A stretch of DNA of 35,548 nucleotides from Minisyncoccota bacterium (GCA_028715395.1 JAQURY010000007.1:1-35548); one strand, 5' to 3'; shown: positions 21,312-31,001, counted from the stretch's first letter. The notes: generated from the letters alone by a model not told the origin. A program made the numbers and translations.

Positions 21312-21956
21312 ATGAATAACGGAGTCATAGTTGTTTTTGAAGTAATTGTTTTAATTTTTGTTGTTATCATCCACGAAGTTTCTCATGGAGCGATGGCATA
21401 TAGGCTGGGCGACAATACCGCCAAAAAAATGGGGCGGCTCACTTTGAATCCGCTGAAACATCTGGACCCGTTCGGTTCGATTTTATTTCCTCTTATGCTT
21501 ATACTTGCCGGAAGCAATTTTGTGCTGGGGTGGGCGAAGCCGGTTATATTTAATCCGTTAAATTTCAAAAACATGAAAAGAGACACCGCCTTAGTTGCTT
21601 TAGCCGGACCGGTCAGCACGGTTGTTCTCGCGGCGGTTTTTGCGATTTTTATCCGCATACTGGCGCCGTTTATAAATTTCGGAATAATCGGCCCTTCATT
21701 AATAGTGTTCCTTAATATAATAGTTCTTATGAGTATCTTATTGGCGGTTTTCAATTTAATTCCGATTCCGCCGCTGGATGGCTCAAGGGTTCTTTTTATG
21801 CTTTTGCCTGACAGATATCTCGCCCTGGAAAGGAAATTGGAAACCTGGGGTTCGTTTATATTGCTTCTGTTTTTGTTCGGGGGAGGGTTTTTGATTATCG
21901 GTCCGATAGCCGAAATTATCTACCGTTTTTTGGTCGGACCATGGGCGATTTTGTAA
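21312..21956 (+). CDS. Site-2-protease-like M50 membrane metalloprotease
   Basis: A 214-residue intramembrane zinc protease with about five hydrophobic segments. HEVSH (H21, E22, H25) supplies two zinc ligands and the catalytic base; the second motif FNLIPIPPLDGSRV (Asp near residue 156) supplies the third ligand. Family members of this short type lack PDZ domains and cleave membrane-bound substrates such as anti-sigma factors or signal-peptide remnants. The reading frame extends far upstream, but that part is antisense to the minus-strand gene, so ATG 21312 is chosen. There is no Shine-Dalgarno, and the mRNA is probably leaderless. Confidence 0.9.
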   Translation: MNNGVIVVFEVIVLIFVVIIHEVSHGAMAYRLGDNTAKKMGRLTLNPLKHLDPFGSILFPLMLILAGSNFVLGWAKPVIFNPLNFKNMKRDTALVALAGPVSTVVLAAVFAIFIRILAPFINFGIIGPSLIVFLNIIVLMSILLAVFNLIPIPPLDGSRVLFMLLPDRYLALERKLETWGSFILLLFLFGGGFLIIGPIAEIIYRFLVGPWAIL

Positions 21957-21967
21957 ATAACTCGGGG

Positions 21968-21995
21968 TTGACGATTATTCGTAAAATAGTATAGA
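21968..21995 (+). promoter_or_regulatory. Promoter of the rpsL-rpsG-fusA operon
   Basis: TTGACG (21968-21973), 16-nt spacer, TATAGA (21990-21995). The leader to the rpsL ATG is about 97 nt. Confidence 0.72.
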
Positions 21996-22049
21996 ATATT
22001 AATCATTGCGTATCTTACTGGAGCGCCAATAAAATAAGACGCTTTCTTG

Positions 22050-22075
22050 CCCGCCGAAGTTTCGACGAAGGCGGG
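22050..22075 (+). promoter_or_regulatory. GC-rich hairpin in the rpsL leader
   Basis: CCCGCC pairs with GGCGGG around a 14-nt loop that contains a nested CGAA/TTCG. No T-tract follows. It may serve operon control or be a dispersed repeat; only one copy lies in this window. Confidence 0.5.
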
Positions 22076-22098
22076 GTACCCGATACTCAAAACAAAAA

Positions 22099-22509
22099 AT
22101 GCCTACAATCAGACAATTATTAAAAAAAGGAAGAAAGCCGATTTCCGGCAAATCAAAATCGCCTGCATTGCAGCGTTATTTTAATTATTTGCAAAACAGG
22201 CCGCTGAAAACTTCTTCTCCGTTTAAGAGGGGAGTTTGCCTGAAAGTTTTTACAACTACTCCGAAAAAACCTAACTCCGCTTTACGTAAAGTTGCCCGTG
22301 TCCGTTTAACTAACGGAATGGAAGTTACGGCGTATATCCCGGGCGAAGGACATAATTTGCAGGAGCACTCCGTTGTTATAATCCGCGGCGGCAGGGTAAA
22401 AGATTTGCCGGGCGTTCGCTATCATATAGTAAGAGGATTGCTGGATACCTCCGGCGTTGATGCCAGAAAACAGCAAAGGTCAAAGTACGGAGCGAAGAGA
22501 CCGAAATAA
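22099..22509 (+). CDS. rpsL: Ribosomal protein S12
   Basis: The 136-residue decoding-centre protein of the small subunit. It starts [14 protein letters not shown] and contains the near-invariant [17 protein letters not shown], then [35 protein letters not shown], which includes the loop where streptomycin-resistance changes occur in other bacteria. The C-terminus is basic. It leads the rpsL-rpsG-fusA operon with its own promoter; rpsG starts 17 nt later. No Shine-Dalgarno. Confidence 0.98.
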   Translation: MPTIRQLLKKGRKPISGKSKSPALQRYFNYLQNRPLKTSSPFKRGVCLKVFTTTPKKPNSALRKVARVRLTNGMEVTAYIPGEGHNLQEHSVVIIRGGRVKDLPGVRYHIVRGLLDTSGVDARKQQRSKYGAKRPK

Positions 22510-22526
22510 AAATTTAATTTTAAAAC

Positions 22527-22994
22527 ATGCGTAAAAAAAGAAATTATACAAGAGAACACAAAGCGGATTTGAAATATAAGAGCGCTATTTTGGGACGCTT
22601 CATTAATTATTTAATGGAAGACGGAAAAAAGAACGTAGCGGAAAAAATAATGTATGAAGCTTTTGAAATTGTGAAAAAAGAATCCAAAGAAGAACCTTTG
22701 GCGGTTTTTGAAAAAGCCCTGGAAAATATTTCTCCGATGGTGGAGGTTGCGTCCAAAAGAATCGGCGGAGCCAATTATCAGGTTCCGCGCGAAGTCCGTC
22801 CGGAAAGAAAATTCATGCTTTCCGCCCGCTGGCTTATTGAAGCCGCTTCCAAAAAGAAAGGAAAGCCGATGGCTGACAAGTTAGCCGAAGAAATTTTGCT
22901 TGCTTTCAAAAACGAGGGCAATGCGGTCAAGAAAAAACAAGACACTCACAGAATGGCTGAAGCCAACAGGGCTTTTGCGCATTTCTCCAGATAA
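22527..22994 (+). CDS. rpsG: Ribosomal protein S7
   Basis: The 155-residue primary 16S-binding protein that nucleates assembly of the 30S head. [24 protein letters not shown] and the final [19 protein letters not shown] are characteristic. Length is standard. It lies between rpsL and fusA, with 2 nt before the fusA ATG, the classical str-operon order. Confidence 0.97.
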   Translation: MRKKRNYTREHKADLKYKSAILGRFINYLMEDGKKNVAEKIMYEAFEIVKKESKEEPLAVFEKALENISPMVEVASKRIGGANYQVPREVRPERKFMLSARWLIEAASKKKGKPMADKLAEEILLAFKNEGNAVKKKQDTHRMAEANRAFAHFSR

Positions 22995-22996
22995 TT

Positions 22997-25096
22997 ATGC
23001 CTCGTCAATATCCCATTGAAAAAACAAGAGATATCGGCGTTGTCGCGCACATAGACGCCGGAAAAACAACGACTTCCGAGCGTATTCTTTTTTATACCGG
23101 AGTTTCCCATAAAATCGGCGAAGTCCACGAAGGAGAAGCCATCATGGACTGGATGGAACAGGAAAGAGAGAGGGGAATTACCATTACTTCCGCCGCTACA
23201 ACTTGTTTTTGGACGCCAACTTACGCTCACGGAGATAAAAGCAAGGAATATCGCATAAACCTTATTGATACTCCGGGACATATTGATTTTACAGTTGAAG
23301 TGAAAAGATCTTTGCGCGTGCTTGACGGCGCTGTTGTCGTATTTGACGGAGTGTCCGGAGTGGAGCCGCAGTCCGAAACAAACTGGCGCTATGCGGACGA
23401 ATATAACGTTCCGAGAATTTGTTTTATAAATAAAATGGACAGAATGGGAGCGAGTTTTGAAAACAGCTTCCAGTCAATCCGCGAAAGATTAAATCCGAAC
23501 GCGATAGCAATTCAGATGCCTATCGGAGCGGAAAGCGCTTTTGAAGGTGTTGTGGATTTGCTTCGCATGAAAGCGTATCACTTTGAAGGAGAGCGCGGAG
23601 AAAAAATTATTGAATTGGAAATTCCGGAAAATTTGGCTAAGGAAGCGAAAGAACGCCGCCACGAACTTATAGAAAAAATAGTTGAGCAGGACGACAAGCT
23701 GATGTCGGAATATTTGGAAGGAAAAGAGCCGTCTCTTGAAGATTTAAAAAGAGTTTTGAGAAAAGCGACGCTGGCCGTGAAATTAATTCCTGTTTTGACC
23801 GGCTCGTCTTTGAAAAATAAAGGAGTGCAATTAATGTTGGACGCGGCCATAGATTTTTTGCCGTCTCCGGCGGACATGCCTCCGACAAAAGGAATAAGTT
23901 TTAAAGGAGATCCGATGGAACGCCATCCGATAGACAGCGAGCCGCTTGCGGCGCTGGCCTTCAAAATTGCCGCCGACCCGTTTGTCGGAAGCTTAACTTA
24001 TTTCCGCGTTTATTCCGGAACTATCAAAAAAGGAAGCTATATTTTAAACAGCACAAAAGATAAAAAAGAAAGAATCGGCCGAATGGTCCGCATGCACGCC
24101 AATCAAAGAGAAGAAGTTGATGAAATATACGCGGGCGATTTGGGCGCCATTGTCGGACTTAAGGACACCACAACCGGAGATTCTTTGTGCGATCCGGAAA
24201 ACCCGATTATTTTGGAAAAAATCGTGTTTCCGACGCCTGTTATTTCAATTAAAATCGAGCCTAAAACAAAAGCTGACCAGGAAAAAATGGGAATCGCTTT
24301 GCGCCGTCTCGGAGAAGAGGATCCGACATTTAAAGTCAGCGGAGATGCCGAAACCGGAGAAACTATCATTGCCGGAATGGGCGAATTGCATTTGGACGTT
24401 CTCGTTGAGCGCATGAAAAGAGAATTCGGCGTTGAATCCAATGTCGGCAGGCCGCAAGTCGCCTATAGAGAAACAATCAGGCAAGAAGCCGATGCGGAAG
24501 GAAAATATATCAAGCAATCCGGAGGACGCGGACAGTATGGACACGTCCGTCTTAAAGTTGAACCGCTGGTTGGCGGCACGGGATTTGAATTTGTTAATGC
24601 CATCAAAGGAGGTTCTATTCCTCAGGAATTTATTCCGGCAATTGAAAAAGGAGTCCGCGAAGCTTTGGATAAAGGAGTTGTTGCCGGATACACGGTTACG
24701 GATGTGAAAGTCACTTTGTACGATGGATCGTTCCACGAAGTCGACTCTTCCGAAGCCGCTTTCAAAATTGCCGCATCGATGGCTTTCCAGGAAGCCGCGA
24801 AAAGAGCCAAGCCGATTATTTTGGAACCGATTATGAAAGTGCAAATTATCGTTCCGGCGAATTTCATGGGCGATGTTACCGGAGATTTGAATTCCAAGCG
24901 CGGAAAAATCGAAGCCATGAATGACAGATTGAATAATAAAATCATCGACGCGAAAGTTCCGCTTTCCGAAATGTTCGGATATGCCACGGGACTTCGTTCC
25001 ATGTCTCAGGGCAGGGGAAGCTTTAACATGGAATTTGACCATTATGAAGGAGTGCCAAACAGCGTGTCGCAGCTGATTATAGAAGGTAAAAAATAA
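22997..25096 (+). CDS. fusA: Translation elongation factor G
   Basis: A 699-residue GTPase that drives translocation. G-domain motifs are clear: AHIDAGKTT (P-loop, near residue 17), [11 protein letters not shown] (switch I), DTPGHIDF (G3) and NKMDRMG (G4). Domain II starts around [16 protein letters not shown]; domain IV contains [15 protein letters not shown]; domain V includes [27 protein letters not shown]. Length and order are those of a standard bacterial EF-G. It starts 2 nt after rpsG and ends just before the tuf promoter region. Confidence 0.98.
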   Translation: MPRQYPIEKTRDIGVVAHIDAGKTTTSERILFYTGVSHKIGEVHEGEAIMDWMEQERERGITITSAATTCFWTPTYAHGDKSKEYRINLIDTPGHIDFTVEVKRSLRVLDGAVVVFDGVSGVEPQSETNWRYADEYNVPRICFINKMDRMGASFENSFQSIRERLNPNAIAIQMPIGAESAFEGVVDLLRMKAYHFEGERGEKIIELEIPENLAKEAKERRHELIEKIVEQDDKLMSEYLEGKEPSLEDLKRVLRKATLAVKLIPVLTGSSLKNKGVQLMLDAAIDFLPSPADMPPTKGISFKGDPMERHPIDSEPLAALAFKIAADPFVGSLTYFRVYSGTIKKGSYILNSTKDKKERIGRMVRMHANQREEVDEIYAGDLGAIVGLKDTTTGDSLCDPENPIILEKIVFPTPVISIKIEPKTKADQEKMGIALRRLGEEDPTFKVSGDAETGETIIAGMGELHLDVLVERMKREFGVESNVGRPQVAYRETIRQEADAEGKYIKQSGGRGQYGHVRLKVEPLVGGTGFEFVNAIKGGSIPQEFIPAIEKGVREALDKGVVAGYTVTDVKVTLYDGSFHEVDSSEAAFKIAASMAFQEAAKRAKPIILEPIMKVQIIVPANFMGDVTGDLNSKRGKIEAMNDRLNNKIIDAKVPLSEMFGYATGLRSMSQGRGSFNMEFDHYEGVPNSVSQLIIEGKK

Positions 25097-25123
25097 CCCC
25101 CTTATTATCCACATTCAAGACGC

Positions 25124-25151
25124 TTGACATTCCCCTTATTTTTCATATAAA
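25124..25151 (+). promoter_or_regulatory. Promoter of tuf
   Basis: Consensus TTGACA (25124-25129), 16-nt spacer, TATAAA (25146-25151). The start would be near 25158, giving a leader of about 95 nt. Confidence 0.75.
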
Positions 25152-25173
25152 ATCGTTATATTGTCGAAAATTC

Positions 25174-25215
25174 GTTTCTGGCCCCCGAAGGGCAAGAAAC
25201 CCCGTAAAATACGGG
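25174..25215 (+). promoter_or_regulatory. Two hairpins in the tuf leader
   Basis: GTTTCT-g-GCCC pairs with GGGC-a-AGAAAC (25174-25200), followed directly by CCCGT/ACGGG (25201-25215) and a run of A residues. There is no T-tract, so they are not intrinsic terminators. They may stabilise or regulate the abundant tuf mRNA. Confidence 0.55.
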
Positions 25216-25253
25216 AAAAAATAACAAAAAATAAAATTAATTAAACAAAAATT

Positions 25254-26453
25254 ATGGCTGAGAAAGCAAAATTTGAGAGGACAAAACCTCACGTAAACGT
25301 CGGAACAATTGGACACGTTGACCACGGCAAGACAACTTTGACCGCGGCTATTACGCACGTCCAGCATTTAAAAGGAATGGCTTCCAAGGAGGAAGGTGTT
25401 GATCAAATCGACAACGCTCCTGAAGAAAAAGCCCGTGGTATTACCATTGCTTTGCATCACTCCGAGTATGAATCCGAAAAGAGACATTATGCTCACGTTG
25501 ATGCTCCGGGACACGCCGACTACATTAAAAACATGATTACGGGTGCCGCTCAGATGGACGGCGCAATTTTGGTTGTTTCAGCAGCTGACGGCCCGATGCC
25601 TCAGACCCGCGAGCACATCTTGCTTGCCCGTCAGGTAGGTGTGCCTTACTTGATTGTGTTTTTGAACAAGTGCGATATGGTTGAAGACAAAGAATTAATA
25701 GACTTGGTTGAATCCGAAGTCCGCGAACTTTTGAAGAAATATGAATTTCCGGGAGACACCACTCCGATTATCCGCGGTTCTGCGGTAAAAGCTTTGGCCG
25801 TCAAATCAGCCGACGAAGCCGATGCTAAACCGATTTTGGATTTAATAAACGCTTTGGACACTTTTATTCCGGATCCTGTCCGCGCTATTGATAAGCCTTT
25901 CTTGATGCCGATTGAAGATATCTTCTCCATTGAAGGAAGAGGAACAGTCTGCACAGGAAGAATTGAAAGAGGAATTACAAAAGTTAACGACGAAGTTGAG
26001 CTTATCGGTTTGAAGCCGACAGTTAAAACTGTTGTTACCGGAATTGAAATGTTCCAAAAAACTTTGGACGAAGGAAGAGCCGGAGACAACGTCGGAATTT
26101 TGCTTCGCGGTCTTAAGAAAGAAGATGTTGAAAGAGGACAGGTTATCGCCAAGCCGGGAAGCGTTACTCCGCATACCGAATTTACAGCTGAAGTTTATGT
26201 GTTGAGCAAAGAAGAAGGCGGCCGCCATACTCCTTTCTTTAAAGGATATAAGCCGCAGTTCTATATCAGGACTACAGATGTTACGGGAGAAGTTATCTTG
26301 CCGGCCGGAACAGAAATGGTTATGCCGGGAGATACAGTCCATATTGATGTGAAACTGATCGCGCCTGTTGCTTTGGAAGAAAAGCTCAGGTTCGCCATAA
26401 GAGAAGGAGGAAAAACGGTGGGCGCCGGATCAGTAACAAAAATTACCAAATAA
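25254..26453 (+). CDS. tuf: Translation elongation factor Tu
   Basis: The 399-residue GTPase that delivers aminoacyl-tRNA to the ribosome. Motifs: [10 protein letters not shown] (P-loop), [14 protein letters not shown] (switch I; usually RGITIxTAHVEYET, so HHSE is a mild variant), [39 protein letters not shown] (G3), NKCDMV (G4) and GSAVKAL (G5). Domains 2 and 3 follow, ending in the usual [15 protein letters not shown]. It has its own promoter and structured leader after fusA and is followed by a hairpin before rpsJ. Confidence 0.98.
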   Translation: MAEKAKFERTKPHVNVGTIGHVDHGKTTLTAAITHVQHLKGMASKEEGVDQIDNAPEEKARGITIALHHSEYESEKRHYAHVDAPGHADYIKNMITGAAQMDGAILVVSAADGPMPQTREHILLARQVGVPYLIVFLNKCDMVEDKELIDLVESEVRELLKKYEFPGDTTPIIRGSAVKALAVKSADEADAKPILDLINALDTFIPDPVRAIDKPFLMPIEDIFSIEGRGTVCTGRIERGITKVNDEVELIGLKPTVKTVVTGIEMFQKTLDEGRAGDNVGILLRGLKKEDVERGQVIAKPGSVTPHTEFTAEVYVLSKEEGGRHTPFFKGYKPQFYIRTTDVTGEVILPAGTEMVMPGDTVHIDVKLIAPVALEEKLRFAIREGGKTVGAGSVTKITK

Positions 26454-26458
26454 AGTTT

Positions 26459-26485
26459 AGAGAGGCGTTGAAAAACGCCTCTTTG
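26459..26485 (+). terminator. Hairpin between tuf and rpsJ, partial terminator
   Basis: AGAGGCGTT pairs with AACGCCTCT around loop gaaa, followed by TTGAGTTTTT. The T-tract is broken by GAG, so it may only reduce read-through from tuf into the ribosomal operon. No promoter for rpsJ is evident, which favours read-through. Confidence 0.6.
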
Positions 26486-26499
26486 AGTTTTTGGAACAA

Positions 26500-26826
26500 A
26501 TGGCTAAAAAAGACATTGAAAAAGAAAAATTGAGATTGAAGGTTCAGGCGTATGATCATAAACTGATTGACGCTTCTTGTCGGCAGATTATTGAGACCGC
26601 CAAGAGACAGGACGCTGAAGTTGTGGGACCGACGCCGATTCCGGTGGAAATCCGCCGCTATACGGTTAACCGTTCCACGTTTGTTCACAAGAATTCACGC
26701 GAACAATTCGAGCTAAGGGTCCATAAGAGAATCATAGACATACTGAATCCGAATCAAGCCATTATAGAATCCCTCTCCAGATTGAATTTACCCTCAGGAG
26801 TGGACATAGAGATAAAGATGGTTTAA
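26500..26826 (+). CDS. rpsJ: Ribosomal protein S10
   Basis: The 108-residue small-subunit protein (also NusE in antitermination). KLRLKVQAYDHKLIDASCRQIIETAKRQDAEVVGPTPIP and the C-terminal LNLPSGVDIEIKM are typical. I start at ATG 26500; an in-frame TTG at 26491 would add three residues without a ribosome site. It opens the S10-type run, which continues through L3, L4, L23 and L2. Confidence 0.96.
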   Translation: MAKKDIEKEKLRLKVQAYDHKLIDASCRQIIETAKRQDAEVVGPTPIPVEIRRYTVNRSTFVHKNSREQFELRVHKRIIDILNPNQAIIESLSRLNLPSGVDIEIKMV

Positions 26827-26897
26827 CGAAGGGATTAGCCGAAAAATTAAAAAGTAATTCGAGCTAAAGTTCTCGGATTATTTTTTTCTAAAAACAA

Positions 26898-27323
26898 ATG
26901 GAAACAATAAAAGGAGTAAAAATAAAAATGAGCCAGATTTTCAGAGATGAAACCGTGTATCCAGTCTCGGTTATTAAAGTTGATAAAAAAGAAGATTTGG
27001 AACTCCTTAAGGAAGGCGAGAAAGTAAAAGTTACCGGCACGACAAAAGGACACGGATTTCAGGGCGTTGTAAAAAGATGGAGCTTTGGAGGAGGTCCGAA
27101 AACTCACGGACAGAAAAACCGCTTGAGAGCTCCGGGTTCTATCGGCAGCACCGCTCCTCAGCGCGTTATTCCGGGATTGAAAATGGCCGGAAGAATGGGC
27201 GGAAAAACCCAGACAATAAGAAATTTGAAAGTTATCAGCATTGATAAGGAAAACAGCCTGGTATCTTTGCTTGGTTCGGTTCCGGGAAAAAACAGGCAAA
27301 AAGTTAAAATCAAAAAGATTTAA
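26898..27323 (+). CDS. rplC: Ribosomal protein L3, short form
   Basis: Large-subunit protein that reaches toward the peptidyl transferase centre. The core is clear: [27 protein letters not shown], then [26 protein letters not shown]. Bacterial L3 is usually about 205-215 residues; this one is 141. The N-terminal strand [18 protein letters not shown] is followed almost directly by EGEKVKVTG, so about 60 residues of the outer N-terminal region (normally including the QLGFG-type segment) are missing. The frame is clean, so it looks like an evolved reduction rather than a frameshift. An internal ATG at 26928 matches the usual L3 start and may be used. Confidence 0.93.
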   Translation: METIKGVKIKMSQIFRDETVYPVSVIKVDKKEDLELLKEGEKVKVTGTTKGHGFQGVVKRWSFGGGPKTHGQKNRLRAPGSIGSTAPQRVIPGLKMAGRMGGKTQTIRNLKVISIDKENSLVSLLGSVPGKNRQKVKIKKI

Positions 27324-27328
27324 ATATT

Positions 27329-27940
27329 ATGACGATGGTTAAGGTTTACAACCAAAAAGGGAAAGAAACGGACGAAATGCAGTTTCCGAAATCGCTGATA
27401 GTAGAATGGAATCCTGAGCTCGTGCATCAGGTTGTTAACGCTATTCAGGCCAATAAAAGAAATCCAACCGCCCACACGAAAAACAGAGGAGAGGTCAGCG
27501 GCGGAGGAAAAAAACCTTGGAAGCAGAAAGGAACAGGCCGTGCCAGACACGGATCAATTCGTTCTCCTTTGTGGAAAGGCGGCGGAACAACTTTTGGCCC
27601 GAGATCAGAAAAAGATTATTCCCAGAAAATAAACAAAAAAATGTCCAGAGCGGCTTTGCTTTCGGTTATTTCCAAAAAAGTTTCTGACGGAGAATTGAAA
27701 GTGATTGAATCTTTTGATCTTCCGACAATCAAAACAAAGCCGGCGGCGGAAATCATAAAAAATATTTTGAAAGGAAGTTCGGCGGTTTTGGTGGCGATGC
27801 CGGACAATAAGAATTTTAAAATGGCGGCCCGCAATTTGCCGAAAACTAAAGTTTTGGCGTTCGGAGAGCTGAACGTTTATGACTTGCTTACTCACAAGGA
27901 AATTTTGGTAGATAAAAAAGTATTGGAAAAATATGAATAA
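27329..27940 (+). CDS. rplD: Ribosomal protein L4
   Basis: A 203-residue large-subunit protein; its extended loop lines the exit tunnel. TKNRGEVSGGGKKPWKQKGTGRARHGSIRSPLWKGGG is the tunnel loop and is diagnostic. In other bacteria L4 also represses the S10 operon by binding its leader; no such leader is evident here. The gene overlaps rplW by 8 nt. Confidence 0.97.
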   Translation: MTMVKVYNQKGKETDEMQFPKSLIVEWNPELVHQVVNAIQANKRNPTAHTKNRGEVSGGGKKPWKQKGTGRARHGSIRSPLWKGGGTTFGPRSEKDYSQKINKKMSRAALLSVISKKVSDGELKVIESFDLPTIKTKPAAEIIKNILKGSSAVLVAMPDNKNFKMAARNLPKTKVLAFGELNVYDLLTHKEILVDKKVLEKYE

Positions 27941-28211
27941 ATTTTTAATGAAAAAACCGATAATTTCCGAAAAGGCCATGAATATGAGCTCTAATGGCAA
28001 GTATGTTTTTTTGGTTGCCGATAAAGCGACGGTTTCAGAAATAAAGAAAATAGTGGAAAAAGAATATAACGTTAAGGTTGTGAAGGCCAATGTTATTAAT
28101 GTTAAAAGCAAAACAAGAAAATTGGGCCGTTCGATTGGCACCAAACCGGGATACAAAAAAATTATTTTAACCTTGAAACAAGGCCAAAAATTGGATATAT
28201 TACCGCAATAA
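27933..28211 (+). CDS. rplW: Ribosomal protein L23
   Basis: A 92-residue protein at the tunnel exit, where it docks signal recognition particle and trigger factor. MKKPIISEKAMNM at the start and the KTRKLGRSIGTKPGYKKIILTL segment are typical. It overlaps the end of rplD by 8 nt and precedes rplB by 6 nt, so translation is probably coupled. Confidence 0.96.
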   Translation: MNKFLMKKPIISEKAMNMSSNGKYVFLVADKATVSEIKKIVEKEYNVKVVKANVINVKSKTRKLGRSIGTKPGYKKIILTLKQGQKLDILPQ

Positions 28212-28217
28212 TAAATT

Positions 28218-29048
28218 ATGAAGAGTTTTAAACCCACAACGCCCAGCAATAGGCATAAAACAGTAGTAGATTACAGATTCCTTTCTAAAGTAAGGCCTTT
28301 TAAGGCTTTGACTCAGAATATCGCCAAATCGGCCGGCAGGAACAATCAGGGAGTGATTACGATGAGGCATCAGGGAGGCGGAGTTAAACAAACATACAGA
28401 ATTATTGATTTTCGCCAGGACAAATATGATATTCCGGGAAAAGTAGAAACTATCGAATACGATCCGTACAGAACGGCTTTTATTGCCTTGGTTGTTTATC
28501 GCGATGGAGAGAGAAGATATATTTTGGCCTGTAAAGATTTGAAAGTTGGAGATGAAATTATTACTTCCGAAGCTGCGCCGTTAAAACCGGGCAACAGGAC
28601 AAAATTGATAAATATTCCGATCGGTTACCTCGTTTATAATGTTGAAATGCTTCAGGGAACGGAAGGAAAGCTGGCGCGTTCCGCCGGTTCTTACGCCGAA
28701 GTTTTGGGACACGAAGGAGATTATGCGAGTTTGAAATTGAATTCCGGAGAAATCAGAAAAGTTAAATCGGCTTGTTTCGCTTCCATCGGCCAGGTTTCCA
28801 ACGAAGACCACAATTTGGTTGTTATCGGAAAAGCCGGACGCACGCGCTGGCTCGGAGTCCGTCCGACAGTCCGCGGTAAAGTTATGAATCCTTGCGACCA
28901 TCCGTACGGCGGAGGTGAAGGAAGAACGCAGAGAGGAACGAGAAGGCCGAAAGATATCTGGGGCAACATTACCGGCGGAAGAAAAACAAGAAAAAAGAAA
29001 AAATGGTCAAACGTATTAATCCTTCAGCGAAGGAATAAAAAGAAATAA
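28218..29048 (+). CDS. rplB: Ribosomal protein L2
   Basis: A 276-residue core protein needed for subunit joining and peptidyl transferase function. [26 protein letters not shown] near the start, and [27 protein letters not shown] near the end, are diagnostic. The last contains the conserved His of [10 protein letters not shown] (NPxDHPHGGG in most bacteria, so the second His is Tyr here). The C-terminal tail is Lys/Arg-rich. Confidence 0.98.
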   Translation: MKSFKPTTPSNRHKTVVDYRFLSKVRPFKALTQNIAKSAGRNNQGVITMRHQGGGVKQTYRIIDFRQDKYDIPGKVETIEYDPYRTAFIALVVYRDGERRYILACKDLKVGDEIITSEAAPLKPGNRTKLINIPIGYLVYNVEMLQGTEGKLARSAGSYAEVLGHEGDYASLKLNSGEIRKVKSACFASIGQVSNEDHNLVVIGKAGRTRWLGVRPTVRGKVMNPCDHPYGGGEGRTQRGTRRPKDIWGNITGGRKTRKKKKWSNVLILQRRNKKK

Positions 29049-29053
29049 AAATT

Positions 29054-29392
29054 ATGTCCAGAAGTTCCAAAAAAGGTCCTTATGTGGATCAAAAATTATT
29101 GAAAAAGATTTCCAAGCTGAAACCCGGAACCAAAACAGTTATCAAGACTTGGTCCCGCGATTCGGAAATATCGCCCGAAATGGTTGGCTTTGTTTTCGGT
29201 GTTCATAACGGAAAAATTTTCACGGAGGTTTTGATTAAAGAAGAAATGATCGGACACAGACTCGGAGAATTTTCTCTTACCAGGAAATTCGTGAAGCACG
29301 GAGGAAAGATCCAGCGCGAGCTCGAAGCCGCGCAAGCCGCGACCGCTCCAGCGGGCGCCAAACCGGCCGCTCCCGAAGCAGGTAAAAAATAA
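29054..29392 (+). CDS. rpsS: Ribosomal protein S19 with C-terminal extension
   Basis: A small-subunit head protein. [18 protein letters not shown], then [23 protein letters not shown] and [13 protein letters not shown] are typical. The family is usually about 90 residues; this one has 112 because of an Ala/Pro-rich tail ([20 protein letters not shown]). It lies 5 nt after rplB and 5 nt before rplV. Confidence 0.97.
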   Translation: MSRSSKKGPYVDQKLLKKISKLKPGTKTVIKTWSRDSEISPEMVGFVFGVHNGKIFTEVLIKEEMIGHRLGEFSLTRKFVKHGGKIQRELEAAQAATAPAGAKPAAPEAGKK

Positions 29393-29397
29393 ATTTT

Positions 29398-29916
29398 ATG
29401 ATTAAAGAAACGGTAAAATTGAATGATTTGAGAATGGCTCCGCGTAAAGTGCGGCTTGTTGCCAATCTTATAAAAGGACTTACCGTTAATGAGGCCGAAG
29501 CCCAGCTTTTAGTAATGACCAAGAGAGCCGCGCTTCCGCTTTTAAAGCTTTTAAGGTCAGCGGTAGCCAATGCGGTCCATAATAAGAAGGCTGCGGCGGA
29601 TAAATTGAAGATAGAAACAATCTTAGTCAATCAGGGTCCGTCCTTGAAGAGATTTTTGCCTCGCGCCATGGGAAGAGCTACCCCAATTTTAAAAAGAACA
29701 AGCCATGTAGTTTTGGTTCTGGTTGAAAAAGAAAGCAAATCCGCGCCGAGATTTAACATAATTTCCAAGAAGCCGAAAAAATCCAAAAAAGAAAATACCA
29801 AAAAAATTAAGCCGAAATCTCCGCAGCCGGAAAAGGAAAAAGAGGCTAAAAAGGAGACTAAGCCGAAAGAAAAGGGCGGATTTTTCAAAAAGATGTTTAG
29901 GAGAAAAAGCATATAA
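29398..29916 (+). CDS. rplV: Ribosomal protein L22 with Lys-rich C-terminal extension
   Basis: A large-subunit protein whose hairpin lines the exit tunnel. LRMAPRKVRLVANLIKGLTVNEAEAQL opens the fold, and the tunnel hairpin reads KRFLPRAMGRATPILKRTSHVVLVL. Typical L22 is about 110-120 residues; here a Lys/Glu/Pro-rich tail of about 50 residues (KKPKKSKKENTKK onward) extends it to 172. rpsC starts 6 nt later. Confidence 0.97.
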   Translation: MIKETVKLNDLRMAPRKVRLVANLIKGLTVNEAEAQLLVMTKRAALPLLKLLRSAVANAVHNKKAAADKLKIETILVNQGPSLKRFLPRAMGRATPILKRTSHVVLVLVEKESKSAPRFNIISKKPKKSKKENTKKIKPKSPQPEKEKEAKKETKPKEKGGFFKKMFRRKSI

Positions 29917-29922
29917 AAAATT

Positions 29923-30585
29923 ATGGGACAGAAAATAAATTCAAATTCATTTAGGCTGGGAATTACCAAAAATTGGAATTCGCGCTGGTTCGCCAAAAGA
30001 AGCTTCAAGCAAAGTCTGGAAGAAGATGTTTTGTTGCGCAGGCTTATTAAAGAGAAAATCAGCGCTGCCGGAATAGACAAAGTGGAAATAGAAAAAAGCG
30101 ATTATGTTTACAGGATCTTTATAAAAGTTTCCAAGCCGGGTTTGGTTATCGGCAGGTGAGGACAAGGTATAGAAGACCTGAGGAAGGTTCTGGAAGCGGG
30201 ACTTTTGGAGATATTGAGAAAAAGAAAAATCGCCAAGCCGAAAATCGCCATAAATTTAAATATTGAAGAAGTTAAACGCACCGACATTTCAGCCATGGTT
30301 ACGGCGCAGAGCATTGCCTGGGATTTGGAAAAAAGAATGCCCTACAGAAGGACTATGAAAAAATATTTGGAATCAATTATGCAGAACAGGGAAGTTGAAG
30401 GAGCAAAAATAAAGTTTTCCGGCCGTTTGGACGGAAATGAAATCTCCCGCCGCGAATGGCTGGCGAAAGGAAAATTGCCGATGCAGACATTGCGCGCCAA
30501 CATTGATTACGGAGAAGCCACGGCTTTTTGCACATACGGAGCGATAGGAATTAAAGTCTGGATATATAAAGGAAATATAATTTAA
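29923..30585 (+). CDS. rpsC: Ribosomal protein S3, interrupted by in-frame TGA
   Basis: S3 binds mRNA at the entry tunnel through a KH domain. The full frame would give about 220 residues, normal for S3: [22 protein letters not shown] at the start and [28 protein letters not shown] at the end. The coding frame has a TGA at 30157-30159 (codon 79). The text reads PGLVIGR, stop, GQGIEDLRK, with no frameshift on either side. The TGA occupies the third position of the KH GXXG loop, where other S3 proteins have Gly, Lys or Arg. Gly would need only one base change (GGA to TGA). S3 is essential and the downstream part is well conserved, so either the base is an error or rare variant, or the TGA is read through. 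Confidence 0.9.
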
Positions 30586-30589
30586 AAAC

Positions 30590-31000
30590 ATGTTAATTCC
30601 GAAAAAAGTAAAACATAGAAAATGGCAGAAGGGCCGTTCCCTGGACAGGAAAGTAGAAACCCGCGGCGTAACTTTGGCTTACGGAAATTTTGGATTGAAA
30701 GCTTTGGAAGGCGCCTGGATAACTTCCAGACAGATTGAGGCGGCCAGAAGAACAATCAGCAACTTTATTAAAAGAGAAGGAAGGGTTTGGATAAGAATTT
30801 TTCCCGATAAGCCGATTACCAAGAAGCCGCCGGAGGTTACCATGGGCGGAGGAAAGGGAGATGTGGAATATTTCGTGGCGCCGGTCAGGCCGGGAAGAAT
30901 TTTGTTTGAAATGGACGGCGTAGCGCCGGAAGTCGCCAAAGAAGCGCTCAGATTGGCGGGACATAAATTGCCGGTGAAAACAAAAATAATATCCAAATAA
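30590..31000 (+). CDS. rplP: Ribosomal protein L16
   Basis: A 136-residue large-subunit protein near the A-site tRNA. It begins [16 protein letters not shown] and contains [62 protein letters not shown], all typical. Length is standard. It lies 4 nt after rpsC and 1 nt before rpmC. Confidence 0.97.
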   Translation: MLIPKKVKHRKWQKGRSLDRKVETRGVTLAYGNFGLKALEGAWITSRQIEAARRTISNFIKREGRVWIRIFPDKPITKKPPEVTMGGGKGDVEYFVAPVRPGRILFEMDGVAPEVAKEALRLAGHKLPVKTKIISK

Positions 31001-31001
31001 T

